In this document: positions 46,044-55,131 of the stretch, piece after piece | How positions within the stretch are numbered: the first letter of the stretch is position 1 | Layout: each line of letters starts with the position of its first letter | Assembly: GCF_009827495.1 (NCBI RefSeq) | Contig: NZ_WTZA01000001.1 | Location: forward strand, 930,001-994,000 | DNA: 64,000 nt | From: Tsuneonella aeria | Lineage (GTDB): Bacteria; Pseudomonadota; Alphaproteobacteria; Sphingomonadales; Sphingomonadaceae | Reading direction: 5' to 3' | The notes under the pieces: model-generated | The model's input: only the letters and a program-made list of their open reading frames with translations | Database searches by the model: none | What the model was told of the DNA's origin: nothing | Translations under genes and position numbers: made by a program

Positions 46044-46119
46044 GGGCGATTAGCTCAGTTGGTAGAGCATCTCGTTTACACCGAGAGGGTCGGCGGTTCG
46101 AGCCCGTCATCGCCCACCA
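46044..46119 (+). tRNA. tRNA-Val (anticodon TAC)
   Basis: A complete 76-nt cloverleaf: acceptor GGGCGAT/ATCGCCC, D-arm with TAGCTCAGTTGGTAGAGC, anticodon loop TTTACAC giving TAC, T-arm with GGTTCGAGCC, and a genomically encoded ACCA end (46116-46119). It lies between divergent arsC and the convergent TlpA-like gene. Confidence 0.97.
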
Positions 46120-46158
46120 TTTCCGGCCGCTTCCTGCCTTTGAAGGCGTGCTGCCGGC

Positions 46159-46749
46159 CTACTCCGCGATAGCCTCGTCCACCAGCGCGCGCGCCTCGGG
46201 ACTTTGCCAGTCGTATCCGCCCACCACGCGCGCGATTTCCTGCCCGCTGCCATCATAGAGCACAGTCGTCGGCAGGACGCCGTCACCGCCCAATGCGCTG
46301 CTGAGCAGCGTTTCCCGGTCAAGCCATGGTTCGAGATGCCGGAACCTGTTCGCCTGGAAGAACGGCACGACCTTTTCCGCTCCCTGGAGGTCCTGGCTCG
46401 CCACCAAGACGCGCACTTTGCCCTCGTACTCGCCGGCAAGCGCATCGAGCAGCGGCATTTCCTCCACGCAGGGCGCACACCAGGTCGCCCACAGGTTGAG
46501 CAGTACCGGCTGGCCGGACAGCGCCCCGGTGTTGAGCGATCGCCCCGTGGGGTCGGTCAACGTCACCGCAGGCATCAGGTCCCCCGCCCGGCTGCGGTCG
46601 ATCATGCCGGTCAACTGCCCCGCTGCCGCCTCGGCCACCTCTGCTTGCGGGTCGACAGGCTCTTCCCTACTGCACCCGGCGACAAGGGCAGCCGAAAGAA
46701 CCAGTGTGAACGACAGTCGGGATGACCACGGCAAGGGGGCAAACTCCAT
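46159..46749 (-). CDS. TlpA-like thiol:disulfide lipoprotein
   Basis: A 196-residue exported thioredoxin-fold protein. Leader [14 protein letters not shown] (lipid Cys 26) is followed by an acidic stretch and the redox domain with [21 protein letters not shown] (C-x-x-C) and [15 protein letters not shown]. Members reduce periplasmic disulfides, for example in cytochrome maturation. The ATG at 46749 shares CATG with the argH start; an alternative TTG at 46734 lies within argH. Confidence 0.85.
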   Translation of the reverse strand: MEFAPLPWSSRLSFTLVLSAALVAGCSREEPVDPQAEVAEAAAGQLTGMIDRSRAGDLMPAVTLTDPTGRSLNTGALSGQPVLLNLWATWCAPCVEEMPLLDALAGEYEGKVRVLVASQDLQGAEKVVPFFQANRFRHLEPWLDRETLLSSALGGDGVLPTTVLYDGSGQEIARVVGGYDWQSPEARALVDEAIAE

Positions 46750-48121
46750 GTGGGGCGGGCGCTTCGCCGAGGGGCCTAGCGCCATCATGCGCGAAATCAA
46801 CGCCTCGATCCCGTTCGACAAGGCCCTGTGGCGCCAGGATATCGCCGCCAGCAAGGCGCACGTCGCCATGCTGGGCGCGCAAGGGATCGTCAGCGAGGAG
46901 GACGCTGCGGCGATTGCGAACGGCCTCGATGCCGTGGCCGCCGAATACGAAGCGGACGGGGTGCCGGAAAACCTCGACCTCGAGGACATTCACATGGCGA
47001 CCGAGAGCCGGCTTGCCGAACTGATCGGCCCCGCGGCCGGGCGGCTGCACACGGCGCGCAGCCGCAACGATCAGGTGGCGACCGACTTTCGCCTGTGGGT
47101 GCGCGATGCGTGCGGCCAGGTCGACGCGGGCCTGCGCGGTTTGCAGGCGGCCCTCGTCACCCGCGCGGGCGAGCATGCCGACAGCGTGATGCCGGGCTTC
47201 ACCCACCTGCAGGCCGCGCAGCCGGTGACGCTGGGCCACCACCTCCTCGCCTATTACGAGATGCTGCGCCGCGACCGCAGCCGCTTCGCCGATGCGCGCG
47301 CGCGGATGGACGAATGCCCGCTCGGTTCCGCTGCGCTCGCAGGCACCGGCTTCCCCATCGATCGTGACGCCACGGCAGCCGCGCTCGGCTTTGCGCGGCC
47401 CACGGCGAACAGCCTCGATGCGGTGTCGGACCGGGACTTCGCGATCGATTATCTGCAAGCGGCGGCACAGTGCGCGCTTCACTTATCGCGGCTTGCCGAA
47501 GAACTGATCCTCTGGGCCAGCCAGCCGTTCGGCTTCGTGCGCCTGCCCGACAGCCTTTCCACCGGCAGTTCGATCATGCCGCAGAAGAAGAACCCGGACG
47601 CGGCGGAACTCGTGCGCGGCCACGCCGGGCGGATTGTCGGGTGTCTCACCAGCCTGATGATCACGATGAAGGGCCTGCCGCTGGCCTATTCAAAGGATAT
47701 GCAGGACGACAAGCCGCCCGTGTTCGAGGCGCACGGTCTGCTCGCCCTTTCGATCGCCGCCATGACAGGCATGATCGCGCACAGCACGTTCCGTACCGAC
47801 CGGATGCGGCAGGCGGCCGAACTCGGCTACGCCACCGCGACCGATCTTGCCGACTGGCTGGTGCGCGAGGCTGACGTTCCCTTCCGCGAGGCGCATCACA
47901 TCACGGGCGCCGCGGTGAAGCTGGCGGAGAGCAAGGGGGCCGCTCTCGATGCGCTCTCGCTCGACGAGCTTAAGGCAATCGATACTCGGATCGACGAGCG
48001 GGTGTTTGCCGCGCTGTCCGTCGATCGGTCCGTGGCCTCGCGCAACAGCTATGGCGGTACGGCACCCGCGCGAGTAAGGGAACAGGTGGCCGCCGCGACC
48101 AAGGCGATCGGACTGGAGTGA
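46748..48121 (+). CDS. argH: Argininosuccinate lyase
   Basis: A 457-residue homotetrameric lyase for the last step of arginine synthesis. It starts with the family signature MWGGRFAEG, contains [39 protein letters not shown], the flexible loop with the catalytic Ser in [16 protein letters not shown], and ends [17 protein letters not shown] precedes the ATG. The start is overlapped by the divergent TlpA-like gene. The lipoprotein and lysA follow on the same strand. Confidence 0.96.
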   Translation: MWGGRFAEGPSAIMREINASIPFDKALWRQDIAASKAHVAMLGAQGIVSEEDAAAIANGLDAVAAEYEADGVPENLDLEDIHMATESRLAELIGPAAGRLHTARSRNDQVATDFRLWVRDACGQVDAGLRGLQAALVTRAGEHADSVMPGFTHLQAAQPVTLGHHLLAYYEMLRRDRSRFADARARMDECPLGSAALAGTGFPIDRDATAAALGFARPTANSLDAVSDRDFAIDYLQAAAQCALHLSRLAEELILWASQPFGFVRLPDSLSTGSSIMPQKKNPDAAELVRGHAGRIVGCLTSLMITMKGLPLAYSKDMQDDKPPVFEAHGLLALSIAAMTGMIAHSTFRTDRMRQAAELGYATATDLADWLVREADVPFREAHHITGAAVKLAESKGAALDALSLDELKAIDTRIDERVFAALSVDRSVASRNSYGGTAPARVREQVAAATKAIGLE

Positions 48122-48122
48122 C

Positions 48123-48365
48123 ATGAAAAAGACCCTGCTCCTGCTTGCCGCCGCCCTGCCCCTGCTCGGCGCTTGCGGTCAGAAAGCCGACCTGGAGCCG
48201 CTTGCTGGCCAGCCGCTCCCGCCGGTTGCATATGGCGCAACCGAGCAGGCCGATGCCGAACGCCTGCTGGAGCCTGACCCGATCGCTGCGCCCGAGCGGT
48301 CCGTCGAACTGCGCAAACGCTCGGAAGAGCGTGAGGACGATCCGTTCGATCTGCCGCCGGAATGA
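48123..48365 (+). CDS. Small lysA-adjacent lipoprotein (LppL/LptM-like)
   Basis: An 80-residue lipoprotein: leader MKKTLLLLAAALPLLGAC (Cys 18), then GQKADLEPLAGQPLPPVAYG and a charged tail (ELRKRSEEREDDPFDLPPE). The CGQK motif after a short leader and the place directly before lysA match the LppL/LptM group. In E. coli LptM helps mature LptD, and lptD is at the start of this window; equivalence of function is inference. Confidence 0.75.
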   Translation: MKKTLLLLAAALPLLGACGQKADLEPLAGQPLPPVAYGATEQADAERLLEPDPIAAPERSVELRKRSEEREDDPFDLPPE

Positions 48366-48456
48366 CCCATTGCACCGCGGCTGATAACCTGAGGCCATGG
48401 CGGCGAAGCAAGGCTTGCTTGGATTTGTGCGGGCCGAGCAGCTAAGCGCAGCGCCG

Positions 48457-49716
48457 ATGGATCATTTTCATTTCCGTGATGGCGTTCTCCATTCAGAGGA
48501 CGTGCCGCTCAGCGCCATTGCAGAGGCTGTGGGCACGCCGGTCTACGTCTATTCGCGGGCCACGCTGGTTCGGCACGCCCAGGTGTTCCGCGCCGGCCTC
48601 GCGGGGCTCGAAAGTCCGCACATCGCCTTTGCCGTGAAGGCCAATCCCAACCTGGCCGTCCTGAAAGTCCTCGCCGGCGAAGGCTTCGGAGCCGATGTCG
48701 TCTCTGGCGGCGAGCTGACCCGGGCGCTCGCCGCCGGCGTGGACCCGGCAGGTGTTGTATTCTCCGGCGTCGGCAAGACTCACGCCGAACTCGTGCAGGG
48801 GATCGAGGCCGGCATCGGCCAGTTCAACCTCGAATCCGAGGAAGAAGGATACGAACTCTCCCTGATCGCGGAGCGGCACGGGCGGCGCGTGCCATGCGCA
48901 CTGAGGGTCAATCCCGATGTCGACGCGCGGACACACGCGAAAATCTCCACGGGTATGCGCGAGAACAAGTTCGGCGTTCCCCTCGATCGGGCGGCAGAAA
49001 TTTACGCCGCGCTGGCGGACCAGCCTGGACTGGAGATGCGGGGCGTTGCCGTGCACATTGGCAGCCAGCTCACCGAGCTTGCGCCACTGGAGATGGCGTT
49101 CGAGAAAGTCGGCGCTCTCATCGTGGAGCTGCGCCAGCGGGGCCTGTCAGTTACGCATGCTGACCTGGGTGGTGGTCTTGGAGTGCCGTACCGCAAAGGG
49201 GACGAGCCGCCCACGCCTGCCGAATACGGCGCGATGGTCGCACGCGTGACGGCAGGGTGGGAAGTGCGCCTCACCTTCGAGCCGGGACGCGTCATCGCGG
49301 GCAACGCCGGCGTGCTGCTGACGCGGGTGGTCCGCACCAAGCGCAGCGGCAATGGCCCGCCGTTCGTGATCGTCGACGCGGCGATGAACGACCTCATGCG
49401 CCCGGCGATGTACGGCGCCTGGCACGATTTCGATGCCGTCACTCCCTCGGGCGAGCGGACCACCGCCCACATCGTCGGCCCCATCTGCGAAACCGGCGAT
49501 ACGTTCGCCATGGACCGGGAAACCGATGCGATGGCCGCGGGCGACCTCGCCGTATTCCGCACCGCCGGTGCCTACGGCGCGACGATGGCGTCGAGCTACA
49601 ACAGTCGCGGGTTCGTGCCCGAAGTGCTGGTGGACGGCGATCGGTTCGCCGTGGTCGCCGACCGGATTGACCCCGCAGCGATCATGGATGCGGAGCGGAT
49701 TCCCGAATGGCTCTGA
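48457..49716 (+). CDS. lysA: Diaminopimelate decarboxylase
   Basis: A 419-residue PLP enzyme for the last step of lysine synthesis. It shows the PLP Lys in FAVKANPN, SGGELTRAL, HIGSQL, GGGLGVPY, EPGRVIAGNAG and the active-site Cys in GPICETGD. ATG 48457 (MDHFHFRDGVLHSEDVPL) matches the family start; ATG 48397 would add 20 residues. The stop overlaps the next gene by 10 bp. Confidence 0.94.
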   Translation: MDHFHFRDGVLHSEDVPLSAIAEAVGTPVYVYSRATLVRHAQVFRAGLAGLESPHIAFAVKANPNLAVLKVLAGEGFGADVVSGGELTRALAAGVDPAGVVFSGVGKTHAELVQGIEAGIGQFNLESEEEGYELSLIAERHGRRVPCALRVNPDVDARTHAKISTGMRENKFGVPLDRAAEIYAALADQPGLEMRGVAVHIGSQLTELAPLEMAFEKVGALIVELRQRGLSVTHADLGGGLGVPYRKGDEPPTPAEYGAMVARVTAGWEVRLTFEPGRVIAGNAGVLLTRVVRTKRSGNGPPFVIVDAAMNDLMRPAMYGAWHDFDAVTPSGERTTAHIVGPICETGDTFAMDRETDAMAAGDLAVFRTAGAYGATMASSYNSRGFVPEVLVDGDRFAVVADRIDPAAIMDAERIPEWL

Positions 49717-50492
49717 ACAGCCTCCCGCTGTTTCACTGCGTGGCGGGGCGGCGGGTCGTGGTTCTGGGCGATGGCGATGGAGGGGCGGCCAGGCGGCGGC
49801 TGGTCGAACGGGCCGGCGGCATCTGCTGCGGAGAGCCGGAGGCGCACCACGCCGGCCTCGCCTTCATCGCCTTCGACGATCCGCGCCAGGCGGAAGCGGC
49901 GGCGATCCGGCTGCGGTGCAAGGGACTACTGGTCAACGTGACCGATCGGCCGGAGCTTTGCGATTTCACCGTGCCCAGCGTGCTCGACCGTGACCCGCTG
50001 CTGATCGCGGTCGGCACGGGCGGCGTTTCAGCCGGCCTCGCCAAGCACCTGCGGTTGCGTCTCGAAACGCTTCTCCCCGCGTCGCTGGGCCGGCTTGGGG
50101 ATGCCCTTCATGCCGCACGCGAACGGATACGGGCGCGCTGGCCAAATGGTGCCGAGCGGCGCCGCGCGCTCGATGCCGCACTCGCGCCAGGTGGCGCATT
50201 GGATCCGTTCGATGACCGCTCCGCACAACGGCTCGACGCGTGGATTGCGGCGGGAACGGCCAAGCCCGGGGACAGCATCGATGAAATCGTCCTCGGCAGT
50301 GACGACCCCGATGACTTGACACTTCGGCAAGCCCGACTGCTCGGCGCGGCCGACTTCTTGCTCCACGACCCAGCCATTCCCGACGCGATTCTCAACCGCG
50401 CGAGAGCCGACGCGGTCCGAATCCCCTCGCCCGCTGCAATCGGAAACCGGCGTGGGCGGGTGGTGATTCTGCTCGTGCGCGATCGGCTTTGA
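49707..50492 (+). CDS. Precorrin-2 dehydrogenase-like (CysG N-domain) with truncated methyltransferase tail
   Basis: A 261-residue protein. The N-terminal part resembles the NAD-dependent dehydrogenase/ferrochelatase module of siroheme synthase: a Rossmann start VVVLGDGDGGAARRRLVE, then LLVNVTDRPELCDFTVPSVLDRDPLLIAVGTGG. In place of a full uroporphyrinogen methyltransferase domain, only about 80 residues follow (DPDDLTLRQARLLGAADFLLHD), similar to the start of that domain. Activity is therefore uncertain. The start lies inside lysA's last codons. Confidence 0.72.
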   Translation: MALNSLPLFHCVAGRRVVVLGDGDGGAARRRLVERAGGICCGEPEAHHAGLAFIAFDDPRQAEAAAIRLRCKGLLVNVTDRPELCDFTVPSVLDRDPLLIAVGTGGVSAGLAKHLRLRLETLLPASLGRLGDALHAARERIRARWPNGAERRRALDAALAPGGALDPFDDRSAQRLDAWIAAGTAKPGDSIDEIVLGSDDPDDLTLRQARLLGAADFLLHDPAIPDAILNRARADAVRIPSPAAIGNRRGRVVILLVRDRL

Positions 50493-50521
50493 CTTTGCCG
50501 GGCCGCAAACTACCGTCGTTC

Positions 50522-50554
50522 AAAAAAGAGGCTCGCGCTTCCGCATGAAGCCTC
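50522..50554 (-). terminator. Rho-independent-type terminator on the minus strand
   Basis: Read on the minus strand, GAGGCT (50554-50549) and AGCCTC (50533-50528) pair in a perfect 6-bp stem, followed at once by TTTTTT (50527-50522). No minus-strand gene ends nearby; the closest, the receiver gene, ends at 51238. See the finding on antisense transcription. Confidence 0.6.
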
Positions 50555-50648
50555 GACGAGGTCGCGCGATATCATGGTTCGCCGGGGGGCGGACCGCCGA
50601 TGAGGATGCCCTCTTCGGTTTCGAAGGACAGTGCGACGGGGTGGCTTG

Positions 50649-51233
50649 ATGGAATCCGGAACCGAATTCGTCGATCATTACGACATCCTGCAGGTCAACC
50701 CGAACTGCGATGCGAAAGTCCTTGAAACGGCGTATCGCCACCTTGCGAAGATGTTCCACCCGGACAACGTCGATACGGCGGACGTCACCCGCTTCAACGA
50801 TGTGATCGCAGCCTACCGGGTGCTGCGGGACCCTGCGCAGCGGGCGAAATACGATACCGCGCACGCGATCCACCGCCCGAGAGTCTACGCATCCGCGCAC
50901 AGCGATGCGCTGGGGATCGACGAGAAAACCGCGCTAAGCGACGCGGAAATCCATGCAAAGATACTTCTCTATCTCTACAAACGGCGGCGCGAACACGCGT
51001 CAGACGCAGGCGTGGTGGGGTATATTCTGCAGGAAATGCTCAAATGCTCCGACGAGCATTTCGCGTTCCATTCCTGGTATCTGAAGTCCAAGGGGCTGCT
51101 TGAAATTACCGAACAGGGAACGCTCGCGATCACGATCGAGGGCGTCGATCACGTCATCGCGACATCGCGTACGGTGGCGGCCGAAAAGCTGCTGATCGCC
51201 AAGGCGGACGACCAGGCAGAGCCCGCCGGCTAG
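50649..51233 (+). CDS. J-domain protein with winged-helix-like C-terminus
   Basis: A 194-residue protein. The J-domain (about 8-75: HYDILQVNPNCDAKVLETAYRHLAKMFHPD) keeps the HPD motif at 37-39. The second half has no zinc finger or DnaJ C-domain; it reads AEIHAKILLYLYKRRRE, then KSKGLLEITEQGTLAITIEGVDHV, a wing-like beta-hairpin. The ATG at 50649 has GGGGTGG upstream. It ends 4 bp from the stop of the convergent receiver gene. A role in recruiting DnaK to a DNA- or signal-bound partner is speculative. Confidence 0.8.
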   Translation: MESGTEFVDHYDILQVNPNCDAKVLETAYRHLAKMFHPDNVDTADVTRFNDVIAAYRVLRDPAQRAKYDTAHAIHRPRVYASAHSDALGIDEKTALSDAEIHAKILLYLYKRRREHASDAGVVGYILQEMLKCSDEHFAFHSWYLKSKGLLEITEQGTLAITIEGVDHVIATSRTVAAEKLLIAKADDQAEPAG

Positions 51234-51237
51234 GCGA

Positions 51238-51765
51238 TCACACGGCGCCGATGCTTTCCAGGCGGCTGAGCAGCGCCGCATCGTCGAACGGCTTGATCAC
51301 GTATTCGTCCGCCCCCGCCTCGATCCCCTTGTGGATGTCTCGTGCGCCGGAGTTCGTGGTGCAGAACACGACCCGAGGCGGGCGGGCGGAGGGGATGGCG
51401 CGCAGGGCGGTGACGAATTCGATGCCGGTCATCACCGGCATGTTCCAGTCGGTTATCACCAGGTCCGGCATGGCCGATCGGCAGCGGGCGAGCCCTTCCT
51501 CGCCATTCTCGGCCTCGACCACGGCGTAGCCAGCGCCTTCGACGATGCGGCGAGCGACCTTGCGGATCATTCGCGAATCATCGACCAGCAGGCACGTTCG
51601 CTGGGCGCGCGGCGCTGCGGCTGTCGCAGGATGCGGCGCCGGCGGCGGCACCGCTGCGGGGGCTCCCGCTGGCGCTGCATGCGGTGCGGTCGCGACAGAT
51701 GCAGCCGCGGGCCCGTTTGGCCGATCGGCAACGGTTTCGGATGGAACCCGGCCTTCGGGGCCCAT
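51238..51765 (-). CDS. Single-domain response regulator with Pro/Ala-rich N-terminal linker
   Basis: A 175-residue CheY-like protein. About 50 residues of Ala/Pro-rich linker (AAPAGAPAAVPPPAPHPATAA) precede the receiver domain: LLVDDSRMIRKVARRI, phospho-acceptor Asp in LVITDWNMPVMTG, Thr in VFCTTNS and Lys in VIKPFDD. There is no output domain. The ATG at 51765 is proposed; a TTG at 51777 overlapping the upstream stop (TTGA) is possible. It probably acts on a partner in the same operon. Confidence 0.82.
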   Translation of the reverse strand: MGPEGRVPSETVADRPNGPAAASVATAPHAAPAGAPAAVPPPAPHPATAAAPRAQRTCLLVDDSRMIRKVARRIVEGAGYAVVEAENGEEGLARCRSAMPDLVITDWNMPVMTGIEFVTALRAIPSARPPRVVFCTTNSGARDIHKGIEAGADEYVIKPFDDAALLSRLESIGAV

Positions 51766-51773
51766 GCGCTTGA

Positions 51774-52088
51774 TCAACCCGCGTATGGCACGAACTCCTC
51801 TTCCCCATAGACCGGCCGATCGATCGGCGTCCCGACATCGCCCAGCGGCGCCTGCGCGGGCGCGGTGATGAGCGCTGCGCTGTCGGCCGGGGTCATGCGA
51901 ACGTGCAGGTAGGGCACCCAGATTTCGCCGTATTCGGCCTTCTGGTACCACAGGTCGAGCACGTCGTAGCTCGCCCAGCATCCGTCTGGCTCCAGGAGGC
52001 GGATTCCTTCGCCGATGCGGGGAACCGCGGCAAAGCGGATGCGATGTTGCGACTGGTGCGTTTCGTTCTGGATTTCGATTTCGATCAA
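51774..52088 (-). CDS. Small acidic protein of unknown family, signalling cluster
   Basis: A 104-residue protein with no recognised domain. It begins IEIEIQNETHQSQHRIRF, continues GEGIRLLEPDGCWASYDVLDLWYQKAEYGEIWVPYLHVRM and ends DRPVYGEEEFVPYAG. The TTG at 52088 was chosen since AGAGG lies 9 bases upstream; a GTG at 52118 is the alternative. The aromatic core suggests a compact beta-fold. It lies between the receiver and winged-helix genes on one strand. Confidence 0.6.
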   Translation of the reverse strand: MIEIEIQNETHQSQHRIRFAAVPRIGEGIRLLEPDGCWASYDVLDLWYQKAEYGEIWVPYLHVRMTPADSAALITAPAQAPLGDVGTPIDRPVYGEEEFVPYAG

Positions 52089-52162
52089 GGTGCTGCGCCT
52101 CTTGCGACCTTCATGCACCCTAAAGTGAATTGGTTGCCGAAGTTTCAACGACGCCGATGCGA

Positions 52163-53113
52163 TTAGACCAGCGACAGGCCTTCCTTGCCCAGTTCCGCGA
52201 AATAGCGCGCCATCGCTTCGGCCGTCCTGTCCGAAAGCTGGATGAAAGCGCGGCGCCGGTCGGAATCGTCCTCCACCCTCTCGAGCAGGCCCGCGTCCAC
52301 CATCTGGCCGATCCAGCGCAGCGCAGTCGTGGCCGGCACGCCGCTGGCGATGCACAGCGATGTGACCGACACGCGCGTGTGCTCGGCCCTTGCGGCGGTC
52401 AGATCGAGCAGGATGTCCCAGGCCGGATCCGCGAACAGCTCACCGCTCAGGAACTGCGCGCGAAGCTGCCGTTGGCGAATGATTCGCCGCACCAACCGCG
52501 GATCGGGCAAAGGTGCGCGCGGCGTACGGATCAACGGGCGCTCGTCCTGCTGATTGTATTCGATTGCCGGTGATTCAAGGCGGAACGCCAGCCCCTCGCC
52601 CGACGACAGCCGGTCGAGCTGCGCTGCGATCTGGCCCACCTGCTCCGTCAAGCGCAGCAGCGTCAGCCGGTCGGCTTCGTCGAGGTCGCGAACCGTCATG
52701 CGCGGCACCTTGATGAGCGCGCGCGCAAGGGCAATTACGCGTTCCCCCGTAGTGGGCTGTACCAACACTTCGGCGCCCGACTGATCGAGGCATGCGAATA
52801 CCGAATCGAGCGAATCCAGAGTTGTGGACACGATCAGTCGCACACCGCCGCTGGCCGCGCGCATGTCGAGCTGAATCAGCGCAGCGAGCGAGGCGGCCTC
52901 GTCGTCCGGGCAATCGACCAACAGGATCTCGGCCGGAAGCGCCGGAGGCGGCGTTTCGAGCTCCGCCATGAGATCGAAGTCTATGAGGGCGAAGCCGGCC
53001 GCTTCGGCGGCATCCGCGATCTGCGCGCGGGTGACGCTGCTTGGTGCGTGCACTCCGGCCGAAAAAGCAGGTGTTCGGCCAAGCTGTGCATAGGCGAAAT
53101 CGGCCTGCGGCAT
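52163..53113 (-). CDS. Winged-helix regulator with receiver-like N-terminal domain
   Basis: A 316-residue protein. The N-terminal half (about 30-150) has alternating strand/helix pattern like a receiver (AEILLVDCPDDEAASLAALIQ, GGVRLIVSTTLDSLD, GAEVLVQPTTG) but lacks the Asp-Lys set. A linking helix follows (MTVRDLDEADRLTLLRLTEQVGQIAAQL). The C-terminal MarR-like winged helix (about 225-316) shows SVTSLCIASGVPATTALRWIGQMVDAGLLERV and RRRAFIQLSDR. The ATG at 53113 has AGGAG 10 bases upstream. Confidence 0.78.
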   Translation of the reverse strand: MPQADFAYAQLGRTPAFSAGVHAPSSVTRAQIADAAEAAGFALIDFDLMAELETPPPALPAEILLVDCPDDEAASLAALIQLDMRAASGGVRLIVSTTLDSLDSVFACLDQSGAEVLVQPTTGERVIALARALIKVPRMTVRDLDEADRLTLLRLTEQVGQIAAQLDRLSSGEGLAFRLESPAIEYNQQDERPLIRTPRAPLPDPRLVRRIIRQRQLRAQFLSGELFADPAWDILLDLTAARAEHTRVSVTSLCIASGVPATTALRWIGQMVDAGLLERVEDDSDRRRAFIQLSDRTAEAMARYFAELGKEGLSLV

Positions 53114-53179
53114 TACGGTCGGACTCCTGGAAACGCGTGGGGCGGCGGGCGTAGTCAGCGGCGCGATCAAGTCAACGCG

Positions 53180-53689
53180 TCACTGGCGTATTTCGATCGG
53201 TGTCCCATCAGGGATCAGCCGCCACAACGCTTCCATCTCTGCATCCGAAACCGCGATGCAACCATCGGTCCAATCGCCATCCATACGCGCGCCATCGGAA
53301 CCGTTTGGCTGGCCGTGTATGAAGATCGCCCCGCCCGGTGAGCGGCCATGAGCGGCAGCAAATACGCGGTCGGCAGCATTGGGGTAGGATATGTGAAGGC
53401 TCAGGAAAAAGCGGCTTTGGGGATTGCCGTAATCGATGGTGTAGCGCCCCTCGGGCGTCCGTTCGTCGCCTTCGAACCGTTTATGCCCCTGCGGAGCGTC
53501 GCCGAACTGGAGGCCGTGGACCTGCCACGTGGGATGCCCTTGCGTGAATAGCGTCATGACCCGTTCCGACTTGTCCACCAGCACGAAATCGGCAATCGGC
53601 ACCCCGGCCTGCGCCGCCGCACCGCCCGACCCGGCGGCGAGTGCGGCCGCCAGCGCAGCGGCTGATGCAAAGGCCGCCCGTCCCCGCAT
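53180..53689 (-). CDS. L,D-transpeptidase (YkuD) family protein
   Basis: A 169-residue exported protein with a signal peptide (RGRAAFASAAALAAALAAGSGGAAA). The YkuD domain carries the His of IFIHGQPNG and the catalytic Cys in WTDGCIAVSDAEM (H-x-G and S/T-x-G-C pattern). It would cross-link peptidoglycan through meso-DAP. The ATG overlaps the purA stop (TGATG), so translation is coupled. Compared with the usual SHGCIRL, the motif here is TDGCIAV, a looser fit. Confidence 0.85.
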   Translation of the reverse strand: MRGRAAFASAAALAAALAAGSGGAAAQAGVPIADFVLVDKSERVMTLFTQGHPTWQVHGLQFGDAPQGHKRFEGDERTPEGRYTIDYGNPQSRFFLSLHISYPNAADRVFAAAHGRSPGGAIFIHGQPNGSDGARMDGDWTDGCIAVSDAEMEALWRLIPDGTPIEIRQ

Positions 53690-54978
53690 CAATCCTGGAA
53701 AGGGTCGCGCACGAGGATGGTGTCCGCGCGCTCGGGGCTGGTGGAGATAAGCGCCACCGGGGTTTCGATCAGTTCCTGCACCCGCTGGATATATTTGATC
53801 GCCTGGGCGGGCAGATCGCCGTAGCTGCGCGCGCCCGCGGTTGTTTCCCGCCACCCGTCCATTTCCTCCCAGATCGGCTCCACCGCCGCCTGGTCAGCCG
53901 CGTGCGAGGGGAAGTAATCGAGGATTTTGCCGCGCAGGCGGTAACCGGTGCAGATCTTTACCGTGTCGAAGCCGTCGAGCACGTCGAGCTTGGTGAGCGC
54001 GATGCCGGTCACGCCGCTGATGGCGCACGATTGGCGCACCAGCACCGCATCAAACCAGCCGCACCGCCGCTTCCGCCCCGTGACCGTGCCGAACTCATGG
54101 CCCCGTTCGCCCAGCTTCTGCCCGGTCTCGTCATCGAGCTCGGTGGGAAACGGGCCGCTTCCCACGCGGGTCGTGTATGCCTTGACGATGCCGAGAACGA
54201 AGCCGGTGGACGCCGGCCCAAGGCCGGAACCCGCCGCGGCGGTGCCACTCACCGTGTTGGAGCTGGTGACGAACGGGTACGTCCCATGATCGACATCGAG
54301 CAGCACGCCTTGCGCCCCTTCGAACAGGATCTTCGCGCCGGCCTTGCGCACTTTCTTCAGGCGCTTCCACACCGGCTGCGCGAATTGCAGCACCGATGGC
54401 GCGATTTCGCGGAGCTGGTCGAGCAAGGCGTCGCGATCGATCGGCGGCTGATCGAACCCGGCGCGCAGCGCATCGTGATGCGCGCAGAGGCGGTCGAGCT
54501 GAGGGCCAAGATCGTCGAGATGGGCAAGGTCGCACACCCGGATCGCGCGCCGGCCGACCTTGTCTTCATAGGCCGGACCGATCCCCCGCCCGGTGGTGCC
54601 GATCTTGCCGGCCCCGGCGGCGGTTTCGCGCAGCCCGTCGAGATCGCGGTGCAGCGGCAGGATCAGCGCGCAGTTGTCCGCAATGGCGAAGTTGTCGGCG
54701 TCGATCACGACGCCCTGCCCCTCCAGCTTCTCGATCTCCGCCTTCAGGTGCCAGGGATCGAGGACCACGCCGTTGCCAATGATGCTGAGCGTTCCGGTGA
54801 CGATGCCGCTGGGCAGCAGGCTGAGCTTGTAAACCGTGTCGCCGACAACCAGCGTGTGCCCGGCATTGTGACCGCCCTGGAAACGTACGACCGCGTCGGC
54901 CCGGCTGGCGAGCCAGTCGACGATTTTCCCCTTGCCTTCATCGCCCCACTGGGCACCGATCACGGTCACGTTGGCCAA
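53689..54978 (-). CDS. purA: Adenylosuccinate synthetase
   Basis: A 429-residue GTP-dependent enzyme that makes adenylosuccinate from IMP and aspartate. N-terminal [19 protein letters not shown] holds the catalytic Asp, [14 protein letters not shown] the His, and [53 protein letters not shown] and [10 protein letters not shown] follow. It is the second gene of the hisZ-purA-L,D-transpeptidase run. Confidence 0.96.
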   Translation of the reverse strand: MANVTVIGAQWGDEGKGKIVDWLASRADAVVRFQGGHNAGHTLVVGDTVYKLSLLPSGIVTGTLSIIGNGVVLDPWHLKAEIEKLEGQGVVIDADNFAIADNCALILPLHRDLDGLRETAAGAGKIGTTGRGIGPAYEDKVGRRAIRVCDLAHLDDLGPQLDRLCAHHDALRAGFDQPPIDRDALLDQLREIAPSVLQFAQPVWKRLKKVRKAGAKILFEGAQGVLLDVDHGTYPFVTSSNTVSGTAAAGSGLGPASTGFVLGIVKAYTTRVGSGPFPTELDDETGQKLGERGHEFGTVTGRKRRCGWFDAVLVRQSCAISGVTGIALTKLDVLDGFDTVKICTGYRLRGKILDYFPSHAADQAAVEPIWEEMDGWRETTAGARSYGDLPAQAIKYIQRVQELIETPVALISTSPERADTILVRDPFQD

Positions 54979-55131
54979 AGCGATTCCCTCGTTTCGTTCG
55001 TCGCGCGCCGGCCGTCGTGGCCGGGTGTTGCACTTGCTAGGCGAAAACTCGTCTTCCCGCGCCGGGAGGCCGGGCGGCGGCGGCCCTATGCCACGGGGAT
55101 GCGCTATAGGGAACGCATCATTGGCAGCCCG

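Noticed and set aside
50520..50900. Minus-strand ORF of 126 codons antisense to the J-domain gene
   Set aside because: Composition is that of a shadow frame. The terminator below it is better explained by transcript read-through or an sRNA.
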